Below, piece after piece: positions 17,066 to 26,564 of a stretch of 64,000 bases of DNA. Below the pieces are notes generated by a model. It worked only from the letters and a program-made list of their open reading frames with translations. It was not told the origin of the DNA and made no database searches. The DNA lies in the NCBI GenBank assembly GCA_032139905.1, contig JAQJDB010000007.1, forward strand, positions 1,488,001 through 1,552,000, written 5' to 3'. A program made the position numbers and the translations under genes. Numbering within the stretch: position 1 is the stretch's first letter; each line of letters opens with the position of its first letter. Source of the DNA: Nitrospira sp. MA-1 (GTDB taxonomy: Bacteria; Nitrospirota; Nitrospiria; Nitrospirales; UBA8639).

Positions 17066-18124
17066 TTATTCCTTCTTTGGATTAGGAATCAATTCAATAT
17101 CAGAGATATCTCTAGCGCCCATAGCGACAAACTGCAGGCGACTGGGAACCCAAGCCACAGAATTCACCGGCCAATGACGCGAAGTCATGCAATAAGATTT
17201 CCACTGGCTATTTTCCACACCCGAATCCCTCCATACCCGGTCCCTGAGACCACCCAGCGGCCCATCGGATCAATGGCGCAACTGCTGCCCCAGGCCTGTA
17301 TGCCCCTCCAGCGTCCGGAGCAATGCCGGATCGAGCAGATCCGGTATCGGCCACTGTGGCTTGAGATACGGAAAATCAAAAGTCTGTCCAATCCGTTTCG
17401 CTTCCTCCTGCAAAGAGGATTGGTCTTGTACCGGGTTTAATAAGGTCGTGTGTACGGCTTCCAAAAAGGTCTGGCCAGCAAACAGATGGGTGTCCTGTGG
17501 GATCAGGCGTTGAAGACGGTTGAGACCTTTGTCTTGTTTAGAACCGAGGATGGCACGGGGAATATCCCCCTACGACACTGGTTTTCAGACAATTAAGCTA
17601 CTCTGGCCGTTCCTGAAAGTGTGGACGCTCGGAGGGCACGCCATACAGCATGCCAAGGGGAGCCGTTTCGTCTTGATTCAAAGTTTTCGGTCCGGGAAAC
17701 ATCCGCAGGGGCACAGGGGGAGTGAGGGTACTGGGTGGATCTCTACTGGTGATGGAAATATGACTTTGATCGGCCTGGGAATGAACTGCGATACATCCCC
17801 CTACTTTTGAAATGTCTCTACGAGGGTTTGGGAAATTATCATGAGGGCCGCATGTTGTTCTCGTTCTGAGAATAGATCCAACGGTTCTTGTGGTGGACAA
17901 GCCCATTGATATTTGTCTAGGCCCGTGGGTCCCGCCGAACTGGAACTGATCGGCACACAAAACATGGGGATGTGTCCGTTTGCCGCAGCTTCCTCAAACG
18001 GAGGCAGTTCATGGTTCATGATAAAGTCTGAGTCAAAAAAATGAGGGCTGAGAAATGAGATTGCGCGTTTCCTGCGGCATAGAAGGTCAGAGAAAAACAT
18101 TGAAGGGATTGGAATGGTGAACAA
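17066..18124 (-). pseudogene. Decayed TIR / NB-ARC-like / WD40 protein
   Basis: Pieces of one large signalling protein lie in order on the minus strand but in different frames. 17801-18124 reads as the second half of a TIR domain (RAISFLSPHFFDSDFIMNHE, KYQWACPP). 17598-17700 reads as the linker that precedes NB-ARC domains (GVPSERPHFQERPE). 17270-17464 then leads into a WD40 repeat (LLRTLEGHTG), which shifts frame (GRWVVSGTGYGGIRVWKIA) and shifts again to a last strand (WPVNSVAWVP) ending at TAA 17066-17068. The TIR N-terminus and the whole NTPase core are missing. At least three frameshifts or deletions make this a pseudogene. Intact relatives are STAND-type sensors, often NAD-cleaving defence proteins. 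Confidence 0.75.
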
Positions 18125-18247
18125 CCTGTAAAAGGTAGGTTACCGTGAAGGACGAAAATTCACAATATTTTGGAGGAAGCTTGTGAGGGAAAAAGGGAGG
18201 CCGATAAATGGCAATGAGAGTAGGTACTCTCTTCCAGGCATACTGTC

Positions 18248-18724
18248 TTACCGGATGCCCCAATGAATCTGATAAGACAAATCATAACCCCACTCATTTT
18301 GTGTCCCTCCCAATACCGATCCGCTGAATGAAATACGATAAAGGCCGCTCTCCTGTATGGGAAATGTTACTGTGCCTCTCCCGGATTGAGAAACCATCTT
18401 ATGGTAGGGCGTGTCGCCAGATGGCGCAGTTCCAATTTTATACACGTGGATGGTGAGGGACCCTTTGTGTATCACCGTCTCATACTCAGCGAAAAATTCC
18501 TGGCCTTTTGTAAAATAAAATGTGTTAAGGCCCCATGAGTAGCCTGATTGAGTATTGGTAATTCCATTTCCCTTGATGTTACGAGATTCATAGCCCAAGG
18601 TCTCCATTATGCCGGTGGCCAAGGCCAAAACCATCCCAACGACTAATACGAACAACATTCCGAATCCGCCGACCACGACTTTTCCGGAAATTTGGTTTTG
18701 CTTTTCTAGAGCAACATTTTCCAT
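18248..18724 (-). CDS. Single-pass membrane protein with beta-rich outer domain
   Basis: A 158-residue protein. Residues ~15-45 form one membrane helix (VVVGGFGMLFVLVVGMVLALATG). The remainder looks beta-rich (LNTFYFTKGQEFFAEYETV, KGSLTIHVYKIG, GRGTVTFPIQESGLYRISFSG), like a small jelly-roll or GOLD-type domain. I do not recognise the family. The ORF is intact although both neighbours are pseudogenes. The start at 18724 places charged residues before the helix. Confidence 0.6.
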   Translation of the reverse strand: MENVALEKQNQISGKVVVGGFGMLFVLVVGMVLALATGIMETLGYESRNIKGNGITNTQSGYSWGLNTFYFTKGQEFFAEYETVIHKGSLTIHVYKIGTAPSGDTPYHKMVSQSGRGTVTFPIQESGLYRISFSGSVLGGTQNEWGYDLSYQIHWGIR

Positions 18725-18849
18725 AAATATGCCATGTTGATGTTGGTCTGCCTTTTTTCCATCTCAGTTCTCTCCTGGTGTATCTTTAGGAATTATCGGC
18801 CTCGTCCGCTACATCCTTAATCTCCACACGGCAATGTTTATGGGGTATG

Positions 18850-19060
18850 GGCGGAGACCTATGACGTGGACAGGTACGCTCTACCGAACCAGGTCTGTCC
18901 CCCAGCAAGCAAGGACAAGGAACCCATGATAGTGGGGTGATTCTGTATGTGATGGCTGTTCGGATGGGGCCCGTGCATCTGGGTAAACAGCATATGCCAC
19001 CTATTACCGCAAATCCGGGTAACAGAGCCCCCCAGCACAGGTACATGAGGTAAAAATGGA
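18850..19060 (-). pseudogene. Fragment of a histidine-rich membrane protein
   Basis: Two overlapping minus-strand frames together match the C-terminal third of the intact protein at 35211-36038. One frame gives WGALLPGFAVIGGI (intact copy WRSLLPSFALVGGF); the next gives MLFTQMHGPHPNSHHIQNH followed by TIMGSLSLLAGG (intact copy MLFRHMHGLHPGGHDIQTH, NIMGTLALAGG). The frame change and missing N-terminal two-thirds mark it as a relic of a duplicated or transferred gene. Confidence 0.65.
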
Positions 19061-19304
19061 TCGGAAGTTGTTGCTTTTGCTTTTGCGATGTAAAGTTGAA
19101 AGAACGACGAAATATTTCGCGTGGATTTCTTCCCGGGCATCAATCATCCCTTTTCGTACTGTGGAACGTCTGGAGGTCTTTAGCGATTATAAAACCACAC
19201 AGGAAGCGATCCCGAGGTCACCATTGTTTAGTTCTTTTTATACGCAAGTCCTAAAAGGTCAGGTTCCTCCTTTTGTCCTGGTTCCGCTTGTGGGCTTAGG
19301 GGTT

Positions 19305-20663
19305 CTACTCCTCTATCCCATATTCTTTGATTTTATATTGGAGCGATCTCACACTGATCCCGAGGAGTTTCGCAGCCTGTTCACGGTGATGGGTGACTTC
19401 CACGAGTGTTCGGCGGATGACTTCCCGTTCAATGTCCTCGAGAGGGGTTCCGAGGGAGATCACCATCCTGTTTGCGGGATTGACACTTGTTCGAATTTCA
19501 TCTGGAAGTTGATCGGGCTGAATGGAGTGCTCCTTCACCGTGACGACCAGACGTTCAATGACATTCCTGAGTTGACGAATATTACCAGGCCAGTGGTATT
19601 GAACGAGAAATCTTAGCGAAGCGGAAGCAAGATTTTTGAGTGGAATCCGGTGCTTCTGTGCAAATTCCTTGAGAAAATAGTCAAGAAGGACAGGGATATC
19701 TTCACGACGCTCTCGCAAGGGCGGCAGATGAATCGGCACCACATTTATACGATAGAAAAGATCTTCACGGAACTGTCCGGTTTCGACCAAATGAGCCAAA
19801 TCGCGGTTGGTGGCGGCAATAATCCGGGTATTGACGGTGATCAGGTTTTTTCCTCCAAGCCGCCGGAATTCACCGGTCTCTAAGACCCGTAGAAAATCTA
19901 CTTGGGCTTTTAAGGGGAGTTCCCCCAACTCATCCAGAAAGAGCGTTCCCTCATCGGCCAACTCAAATCGCCCCGGCTTGGTTCCAACCGCCCCGGAGAA
20001 TGCCCCTTTTTCGTATCCAAATAATTCACTTTCGAAAAGAGACTCGGGAAGGGCACCACAATTCATGGTGATAAAAGGTTCATGGGACCGCTGGCCTTGT
20101 TGATGAATGGCGCGTGCCACCAACTCTTTGCCTGTTCCACTTTCGCCGCCGATTAAAACTGTGACGTCGTTTTTGGCAACCATTCCAATAACATGGTGAA
20201 TGCGACGCATCGCTTCACTTTCGCCAATCATTTCCTCGATTCGTTTTCGTGTCTCGAGTTGGTGACGTAAATCCTGATTTTCGGCTGCAAGCCGGTGGCG
20301 GTCCAGGGCCTTTTGAACCACAATCGAAAACCGATCGCGGTCAATGGGTTTGGTGAGAAAATCATATGCCCCCAACCGCATGGCTTCCACAGCCGTCTCA
20401 ATAGAACCATAGGCCGTGATGACGATGATTTCGGTGGCTGGCCAAAGGGATTTTATTTGTGGGACGAGAGCGATTCCACCGATACCTGGCATTTTTACAT
20501 CCGTAATAAGAAGGTTGCTGGGCGACTCTTTCATCAGAGTCAGGGCGGATTCGGCGGAGTCTGCGCCCTGGGCGCAATAACCAGCCTTTTCCAATATCGT
20601 CACCAACGCATTACGAATATTAATTTCGTCATCGACAACCAGAATGCGAGTGTCTTGTTTCAC
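19305..20663 (-). CDS. Sigma-54-dependent NtrC-family response regulator
   Basis: A 452-residue regulator. Receiver domain (1-120) has phospho-acceptor Asp55 (ITDVKMPG) and Lys105 (FLTKP). The AAA+ domain has Walker A GESGTGKE (173-180), the sigma-54 contact loop GAFSGA (220-225, Ser in place of the usual Thr), Walker B GTLFLDE and REDLFYRINV. A Fis-type helix-turn-helix ends the protein (AAKLLGISVRSLQYKIKEYG). It activates sigma-54 promoters after phosphorylation by its partner kinase, whose gene overlaps it by 4 bp upstream. Targets are unknown; ZraR, AtoC and HydG are the nearest named relatives by layout. Confidence 0.92.
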   Translation of the reverse strand: MKQDTRILVVDDEINIRNALVTILEKAGYCAQGADSAESALTLMKESPSNLLITDVKMPGIGGIALVPQIKSLWPATEIIVITAYGSIETAVEAMRLGAYDFLTKPIDRDRFSIVVQKALDRHRLAAENQDLRHQLETRKRIEEMIGESEAMRRIHHVIGMVAKNDVTVLIGGESGTGKELVARAIHQQGQRSHEPFITMNCGALPESLFESELFGYEKGAFSGAVGTKPGRFELADEGTLFLDELGELPLKAQVDFLRVLETGEFRRLGGKNLITVNTRIIAATNRDLAHLVETGQFREDLFYRINVVPIHLPPLRERREDIPVLLDYFLKEFAQKHRIPLKNLASASLRFLVQYHWPGNIRQLRNVIERLVVTVKEHSIQPDQLPDEIRTSVNPANRMVISLGTPLEDIEREVIRRTLVEVTHHREQAAKLLGISVRSLQYKIKEYGIEE

Positions 20664-22087
20664 GCACCCTCCAGGAGGATGGTAGGGGCATTCATCACCA
20701 CTGGTAAGCTCAACGTGACCGACGTGCCATCACCGGGAAGAGCGGCCACGTCAATGCGACCGCCGTGATTTTGTAAAATTCGATGTGCGACCGCCAGGCC
20801 AAGGCCGGTCCCGGTTTCCTTTGTCGTGTAAAAAGGATCGAAGATATGGACAAGCGATTGAGGATCAATACCTTGTCCGGTATCGTGAACGGCGATCTCT
20901 ACCCAGTGACGCTCTTGTCGTTCACGTTCCTGGACGATAATTCGGCAGACCCCACCTGCCGACATGGCCTGGAACGCATTAATTACGATATTGATGAGCG
21001 CTTGTGCGATCTGCGTTTCGTCACCCTGGACATCCGGAAGGTTCGTGGGTACTGAAACCTGAAGCTGCTGATCCCTGTCCTGGGCCTCATGTTGTAATAA
21101 CTGTGTGACGTGCGACACGAGGGACTGAATGTTCACTTTCTGAAATTGAGCAGGCCGTGATTGTGCATATCGCATGATATTGTCCAAAATTGTCGACAGC
21201 CGGTTCAATTCGGTATTCAGTACTTGGAAATAGTCATTGGTGCGACTGGACAAGTCGGTTGTCTCTCGGAGTTCTTCTTCAAGTAAATGAAGATTGAGAT
21301 CCAAGGCGCTGAGAGGATTGCGGAGTTCATGGGCGACACCAGCTGACAACGTATGAAGCGCAGTCAATCTTTGGGCTTCGTTCACCTGTTTTTCGAGGGC
21401 TAGCCACTCTGTGACGTCGTGTAGTTGAAAAATCATTCCTGCCGGTTTGCCATTATCTTCCGTCAAATCAACATTGGTAATGCGGATCGTTCGTACCTCT
21501 CCATTTTTGGAATCGAAGGTAATCTCTTTCGAATGCATGGATCCGCCATGGTGGAGGATTTGGGAAAGGAGCACCTGAATGGGATGCCCTTCCCCAAACA
21601 CCACCTCATAATGTTTGCCCAATAGAGAAGCCGCAGGGCGCTCAAGAATGGTTTCAGCTGTTGGATTGGCTGCGGTAAGAACTCCATCCTCACTGACTGT
21701 TAACACACCGGTCGGGATACTTTCCAATATGTGCCGGGCGAGCCCCTTGACCTCTTCAAGGTTTTGTTTGGTGTTGGCGTAATGTAGATAAGTGACGACT
21801 GCGGAAATACCAACCCCACCGACGATGAAGAGCAGAAGTGTGATGGCGATTAAATCCCGGCGGGATTGTCCGACTGCGGCATTTAATTCCGAGGATACGG
21901 TTTTGCCTTCTGTGAGGCCAACCACCACCATACTTTGATGCTCAAGACTAAAAACCAATAACACGCCAATTACTACCCCCACAATGATAAGAATGGGCAT
22001 GATTTGGCGAATGAGGAGATTGTGAAAAAGTGGTGTTTCAGGGTGAGGGCGGAACATTCTTATTCTCTTTTTTTTTGATTCCTTCAA
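20660..22087 (-). CDS. PAS-containing sensor histidine kinase
   Basis: A 475-residue membrane kinase. Two membrane helices (about 28-46 and 79-100) enclose a very short periplasmic loop, so sensing is probably not by a large outer domain. A PAS domain (~115-225: LESIPTGVLTVSEDGVL, AANPTAETILERPAAS) precedes a HisKA domain with phospho-acceptor His253 (SAGVAHELRNPLSALDL). A HATPase domain follows with N box (ALINIVINAFQAM), G1 (VHDTGQGID) and G2 (TGLGLAVAHRI). The 4-bp overlap with the NtrC-type regulator downstream makes a cognate pair. The layout is like ZraS/NtrB-type kinases. Confidence 0.92.
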   Translation of the reverse strand: MKESKKKRIRMFRPHPETPLFHNLLIRQIMPILIIVGVVIGVLLVFSLEHQSMVVVGLTEGKTVSSELNAAVGQSRRDLIAITLLLFIVGGVGISAVVTYLHYANTKQNLEEVKGLARHILESIPTGVLTVSEDGVLTAANPTAETILERPAASLLGKHYEVVFGEGHPIQVLLSQILHHGGSMHSKEITFDSKNGEVRTIRITNVDLTEDNGKPAGMIFQLHDVTEWLALEKQVNEAQRLTALHTLSAGVAHELRNPLSALDLNLHLLEEELRETTDLSSRTNDYFQVLNTELNRLSTILDNIMRYAQSRPAQFQKVNIQSLVSHVTQLLQHEAQDRDQQLQVSVPTNLPDVQGDETQIAQALINIVINAFQAMSAGGVCRIIVQERERQERHWVEIAVHDTGQGIDPQSLVHIFDPFYTTKETGTGLGLAVAHRILQNHGGRIDVAALPGDGTSVTLSLPVVMNAPTILLEGA

Positions 22088-22239
22088 GAAACTCCTGTGG
22101 AATCCTTATCTATCCTTCTCATTTACCATAGCCAAGGAACAAGAGAGGCGCAATGGTCGATATTGTGGTTATGGAGGAGTGAATCGGTGGGTGGGTTCGA
22201 AATCATATCGGGATACAAAAGCGTAATTCCCGAAATTCT

Positions 22240-22569
22240 TTATTCATGATCCGGAAAACATCTGACGCATTTTTTAATCCGTGGGATATATTGATTGCGG
22301 CGATGCCGCTTTGGCGGCACATGGGCACGGGCTCTCATCCGAAAGTTGTCAATGACAGCTCTGGCCATGAGGTCATTCGGGTAGATGTTCAGGATGCGCT
22401 CACATTCTTCCCTGGCCTTTCCATACCGTCGATTGGCTATTAGGAGAAACACGAGAAAATATCGATATTGGATCACCGTACATTTTCTGTTGATCAAGCT
22501 CCGTAGTATAGTCTCCTGACTATTGACCCAGGCTTCATACAAGGGGTTCATGTTTAGAGTTGAGAGCAT
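22240..22569 (-). CDS. Small TPR-like hypothetical protein
   Basis: A 109-residue basic protein. Residues ~38-85 look like one and a half tetratricopeptide repeats (YFLVFLLIANRRYGKAREEC, ERILNIYPNDLMARAVIDN), followed by a basic tail with a Cys pair region (KKCVRCFPDHE). The family is not recognised. It lies between the two-component operon and a broken response regulator, and could itself be a remnant of a longer TPR protein, though the frame is intact. Confidence 0.5.
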   Translation of the reverse strand: MLSTLNMNPLYEAWVNSQETILRSLINRKCTVIQYRYFLVFLLIANRRYGKAREECERILNIYPNDLMARAVIDNFRMRARAHVPPKRHRRNQYIPRIKKCVRCFPDHE

Positions 22570-22674
22570 GGCCTTTCCCTTTCTGAGAAAAATGAGGTCA
22601 TTCCAGGATTACGAAGAAGCGGTTTCATGGTCGTTTGGGTCTCTTGCCCATTTTTGATTATTGCGGCATATCTC

Positions 22675-23073
22675 TTATAGATCAGGTTTTAATCCCAGAA
22701 CCTTCATGACCTGAGCAACCAATTGCTGAAGGTCATAGGTTTTTTTGAGTACCAGGCACGCGCCAGCCTTCATTGCCTGCTTTTGTAGGGTCTCATCCCA
22801 ATCACTGGTAATCATGATGACCAGTGGAGAGTCGTCTGAGTTTTGCTGCTCAGTCAACTGATCCAGGAATTCCATTCCATCCATGATCGGCATGTGGTAA
22901 TCCTTGAGTACCAAATCAAAATGCTCATTTTTGAGTTATTCGAGAGCCGCAGTTCTATTCACAGCCTGACGGCATTCGCACCCTTCTGCCTGCAGGGTTT
23001 TGCAAATCGATCGCCGAATGGAAAGGGTATCGTCAACGACCAGCACATGTTTGGCAGAATAGTAGACGGCCAT
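22675..23073 (-). pseudogene. Response regulator receiver interrupted by one stop codon
   Basis: One continuous frame encodes a CheY-like domain of 132 codons. It has the acidic pair in VLVVDDTLSIRRSI, the phospho-acceptor aspartate in LVLKDYHMPIMDG, Thr/Ser in MITSDWD and Lys in LVLKKTYD. A single in-frame TAA (22936-22938) replaces codon 46, just before LKNEHFDLVLKD. Nothing else is damaged, so this is a recent nonsense mutation, a sequencing error, or a gene needing readthrough. No output domain follows. The kinase partner is not obvious; the histidine kinase at 20660-22087 already has a partner. Confidence 0.8.
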
Positions 23074-23324
23074 ATCCCAAAACCTTTTATTGGCAATCTA
23101 AGGCATGACTTATTCAGAGATCTTCAAAGGAATGTGACCTCGTTTGCAGAACAAAGGTTATGAAGTGAATGACAACATTCATCGTTGGTCACACTTTGGA
23201 ATTTCTGCATTACCTTAATCGCAAACTGCAGGTACCCTGACAGAACGTATCGAAAATAAAGATATACACAAGAGCAGTGTTGGTTGGACAAGGATATTTC
23301 CTGAAATATTCTCCTATTGGTATT

Positions 23325-23591
23325 TCAATTCGTTAGAGTTTCAAAGATAACCCCGTAGCACGACATCCCTTCCCCCCGGTCATCATAGTTAATGTGCTTG
23401 CATTGAACTATTTCCCCCCAATGTCCTTCTCTCCATATTATTTTGGGCTTTGGCATGGTCATGGGAATTTCATAACAGTGTTTGAACCTTAGGCTGAGCA
23501 ATGGACATGCCAAATGCCATATGAGACGTCGAACATCGTTTATTGAAGGAGAACTGAGCTTTTCCTCAAATTTTTCGGATTGGATGATTTT
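23325..23591 (-). pseudogene. Open frame without a proper start, possible gene fragment
   Basis: The minus-strand frame is open from after a TAA at 23592-23594 to the stop at 23325, and reads like real protein (SINDVRRLIWHLACPL, KPKIIWREGHWGEIVQCKH, MSCYGVIFETLTN). No ATG or GTG occurs before the middle of the frame; an ATG near 23462 gives only 45 residues. The C-terminal part vaguely recalls a PilZ-type barrel, but key arginines are not visible. It is best read as the tail of a decayed gene. Confidence 0.25.
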
Positions 23592-24524
23592 TTACTCGCC
23601 TATCAAGCAGGGTGTTCATGCAAAAGTTGCATGAGGAAGATCGACTTAGGAGAAAGGTATTTTGAAAAGCCTTTAATCTATACCAAGTTTTGATGAATAA
23701 GCATAACTATAGATGTGCAAATTTTGCATCATGACTGAGGAAGTTTTTCAGGAAGATAGAATTTACATGGATCAAGGGTTCACTGGTTTTTTGCATATAT
23801 GGCGATGTGGACAACGTCTGTCGTGGTCGTTTTGAAGGAAAGGCAATGGGCACAGGAGGAGGTCGATTCCTATTGACGAAAGCCTTGTTGGAAACTTGTA
23901 TCGATTTGAAGGCCACATGCATTCCTATTGGTGTGGTGGCATGGCTGGAAATATGTTGCACGTTAGCTGGAGGAATCATCGTGACCCAAGACCTGCAAAG
24001 TTTGCAGAAGAGATGCGGAAATGCGTTATTTCTTTGGAATTCCTTAACCGACTTCGAGCTATTTCTAGGGTCTTTTGCCGTGTTTCCAAGAACATTGGAG
24101 CAAGAACAGAATAAACATTCAAGGTATAGCTTTTGCACTGACATGGATGTGTGCATGAAAATCAAAACACCATTAGAGAATTTGAGGGGACGGTTAAACA
24201 GATACTAGTGAGAACGCCAAACTTCGACTCAGGCCATCAGCATGTTGTTTCTTTCCTAGCGTGGATATTTCCCCAATCCCGAATAAATTTTTGCGTGGGT
24301 CACCCCTTCAAGGAAACCAAAACCCCCTTGCACCCAACACGTCTACTCACCAAGAAATTTGGTGGTTTCTCCTCTAAGCATGTGTCTCTTTATGCGACGG
24401 TCATGAAACGATCTGATGACCAACATTCCTTAGGATATTCCTATTCTCTCAATCAGGTGAGGCCAACTGTCTTGACACTTCCGCTTGCCCGTTTGGTCAC
24501 TGAAAGTGACACCGTAATCAAGGC
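23592..24524. other. Gene-free stretch with small palindromes before the Ehr operon
   Basis: About 930 bp. Open frames on both strands overlap each other (23707-24165 minus, 23807-24208 plus, 24151-24528 plus), lack ribosome-binding sites and resemble no protein. The stretch contains three related palindromes: TCATGCAAAAGTTGCATGA (23616-23634), TGCAAATTTTGCA (23716-23728) and CTGCAAAGTTTGCAG (23993-24007). The operon promoter must lie here or near 24470, where a TTGACA box is present without a convincing -10. Confidence 0.4.
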
Positions 24525-26555
24525 ATGACGACAATCCTGTTTTTGGCTCTGCTGTTGGCTTATGCGTGTGGGATGCTTCTCCCACTTTGTTTCCCAAGTC
24601 GACCGCATATTCAGAATGTGATTGCGCATGGATCAGCGTCCGTGGCCTGTGGCCTGGGGATAGCCCTTGGTCTGATTGGGCTTTTGGCCTCTGAGCCGCT
24701 GGTTTGGTTTTGGTCTTCTTCGATTCCTCTTCTGACGTTTTCTCTCCGGCTCGATTCCCTCAGTGCCTTTTTTGTCCTGACGATTTCCCTTGTGGGGTTG
24801 GCGGTGTCGGTATTTGCCAGTGGCTACGTCCGGGAATTTTACGGACGTATTCCTGTCAGTCTTCTCGGCTTTCTCTATAACGGGTTTCTTCTATCCATGT
24901 TGTTGGTTGTCACGGCGGATAATGCCTTCTTCTTTTTAATCGTCTGGGAATTGATGTCCCTCCTCTCATATTTTCTCGTAGTATCGGAGCATGAAAAACC
25001 GGACGTCCGTTTTGCTGGATTGTTTTATTTAATTATGACCCATGTGGGCACGGCATTTATTCTGGTGACGTTTCTCATGTTTTACCAGGAGACGGGTTCG
25101 TTTGCCTTTGAGGCATTTCGAAGCGCCGACCAAGCCCTGCCGGAAGGGTTGCGGACCCTGGCCTTTTGGACAGCCCTCATCGGTTTTGGAACCAAAGCGG
25201 GCATTGTGCCACTTCATGTCTGGTTACCCTATGCCCATCCCGCCGCACCATCTCATGTCTCCGCGTTGATGTCGGGTGTCATGATTAAAACGGCGATTTA
25301 TGGCCTCCTTCGGATGTATTTCGATTTTCTTGGCGGACCGTTTCCCTGGTGGTGGGGATTTGTGGTCTTGTTGGTGGGCACGGTTTCGGCCCTTCTTGGG
25401 GTGATGTATGCGTTGATGGAACATGATTTGAAGAGTCTTTTAGCCTTTCACAGCGTCGAAAACATCGGCATTATTTTAATGGGAATAGGAACAGGCATGG
25501 TGTTCTATGCCTATGACATGCCCCATCTGGCAGCATTGGGAATCATCGCCGGGCTGTACCACACGATCAATCACGCGGTGTTTAAGGCCTTGCTCTTTAT
25601 GGGCGCGGGTTCACTCCTGTATGCCACCCACACCCGGAACATGGAAGAATATGGGGGACTCCTTCGACGGATGCCCTGGACGGGCCTGTTTTTCTTAATT
25701 GGGGCCGTTTCCATTTCGGCCCTCCCGCCGACGAATGGATTTGTCAGTGAATGGCTGGTGTTTCAGGGGCTCTTTTTGAGCTTGGAACTCCCCTCTCTTT
25801 TTCTGAAATTGATGCTTCCCATCGCTGCGGCCTTGCTTGCGCTTACTGGCGCGTTGGCTCTTGCGTGCTTTGTTAAGGCCTTTGGGATTTCCTTCCTGGC
25901 CCTTCCGCGAAGTCCCCACGCACGAAAAGCTCAAGAGGTTCCTGTCCCTATGCGCGTCGGGATGGGAATTCTCGCCGGCCTTTGTCTGGTTTTAGGATTG
26001 GCTCCTGCAGTCGTGGTGCCCCTCCTGGATCGGGTGAGTGAACCCTTTGCGGGGATATCAATTGCCGGGAGGATGTTTGAAATGGGTGGTTGGACACTCG
26101 CACCGGTGAGTGGAGAGTTTTCAAGTCTCTCTACTCCAGTTCTGGCGATTATCCTGGTCGGTCTCACAGGATTGGGATGGGGGCTCGCCTATGTTCTGGG
26201 AGGGAAAGGGAAAACCCGGTTTTATAAAACATGGGGGTGTGGGTTGAATGTGACCGCACGAATGGAATACACCGCGACCGGTTTCGTGCAGCCCATTAAA
26301 CGGGTATTTAGCACCATTTATCAACCGACGGTCAAACTCGAAACAGAATTTCTTGAAGAATCGCATTATTTTGCCAAGCAGAGACATTTCGAATTTTCCA
26401 TCGAACCCATTTTCCTCAAGTATTTGTATCATCCAATCCTGAAATTCTTTTCAACCCTGGCTGATCGTTCCCGGGTGATCCAAGGAGGAAATTTGTCTTT
26501 GTACCTGGCTTATATTTTTGTGACGTTGGTGGTTTTACTGGTGGTAATGGGATAG
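24525..26555 (+). CDS. hyfB: Ehr/hydrogenase-4-like proton-pumping subunit HyfB
   Basis: A 676-residue membrane protein of the Mrp/NuoL antiporter-like family, HyfB branch. About fifteen helices are visible. Family residues include the acidic helix motif IVWELMSLLSYFLVVSEH, the lysine motif GFGTKAGIVPLHVWLPYAHP, the mid-membrane motif HDLKSLLAFHSVENIGI and the NHAVFKALLFMGAGSLL helix. It should translocate ions as part of a membrane-bound oxidoreductase. It is the first of seven genes spaced by 0-10 bp except before the last. The ATG at 24525 has a modest AAGG upstream. Confidence 0.92.
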   Translation: MTTILFLALLLAYACGMLLPLCFPSRPHIQNVIAHGSASVACGLGIALGLIGLLASEPLVWFWSSSIPLLTFSLRLDSLSAFFVLTISLVGLAVSVFASGYVREFYGRIPVSLLGFLYNGFLLSMLLVVTADNAFFFLIVWELMSLLSYFLVVSEHEKPDVRFAGLFYLIMTHVGTAFILVTFLMFYQETGSFAFEAFRSADQALPEGLRTLAFWTALIGFGTKAGIVPLHVWLPYAHPAAPSHVSALMSGVMIKTAIYGLLRMYFDFLGGPFPWWWGFVVLLVGTVSALLGVMYALMEHDLKSLLAFHSVENIGIILMGIGTGMVFYAYDMPHLAALGIIAGLYHTINHAVFKALLFMGAGSLLYATHTRNMEEYGGLLRRMPWTGLFFLIGAVSISALPPTNGFVSEWLVFQGLFLSLELPSLFLKLMLPIAAALLALTGALALACFVKAFGISFLALPRSPHARKAQEVPVPMRVGMGILAGLCLVLGLAPAVVVPLLDRVSEPFAGISIAGRMFEMGGWTLAPVSGEFSSLSTPVLAIILVGLTGLGWGLAYVLGGKGKTRFYKTWGCGLNVTARMEYTATGFVQPIKRVFSTIYQPTVKLETEFLEESHYFAKQRHFEFSIEPIFLKYLYHPILKFFSTLADRSRVIQGGNLSLYLAYIFVTLVVLLVVMG

Positions 26556-26564
26556 GGCGTATTC

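Noticed and set aside
19056-19616. 186-codon plus-strand frame
   Set aside because: Its second half is antisense to the response regulator and its first half covers the histidine-rich pseudogene fragment; no family features.
23707-24208. Overlapping open frames of 152 codons (minus) and 133 codons (plus)
   Set aside because: They overlap on opposite strands, lack ribosome-binding sites, and neither product resembles a protein family or has a convincing residue pattern.
24470-24495. Sigma-54-like promoter (TGACAC...TTGC) before the Ehr operon, tempting because an NtrC-type regulator is near
   Set aside because: The -24 element has A for the second G and the spacing between the two elements is one base too long.
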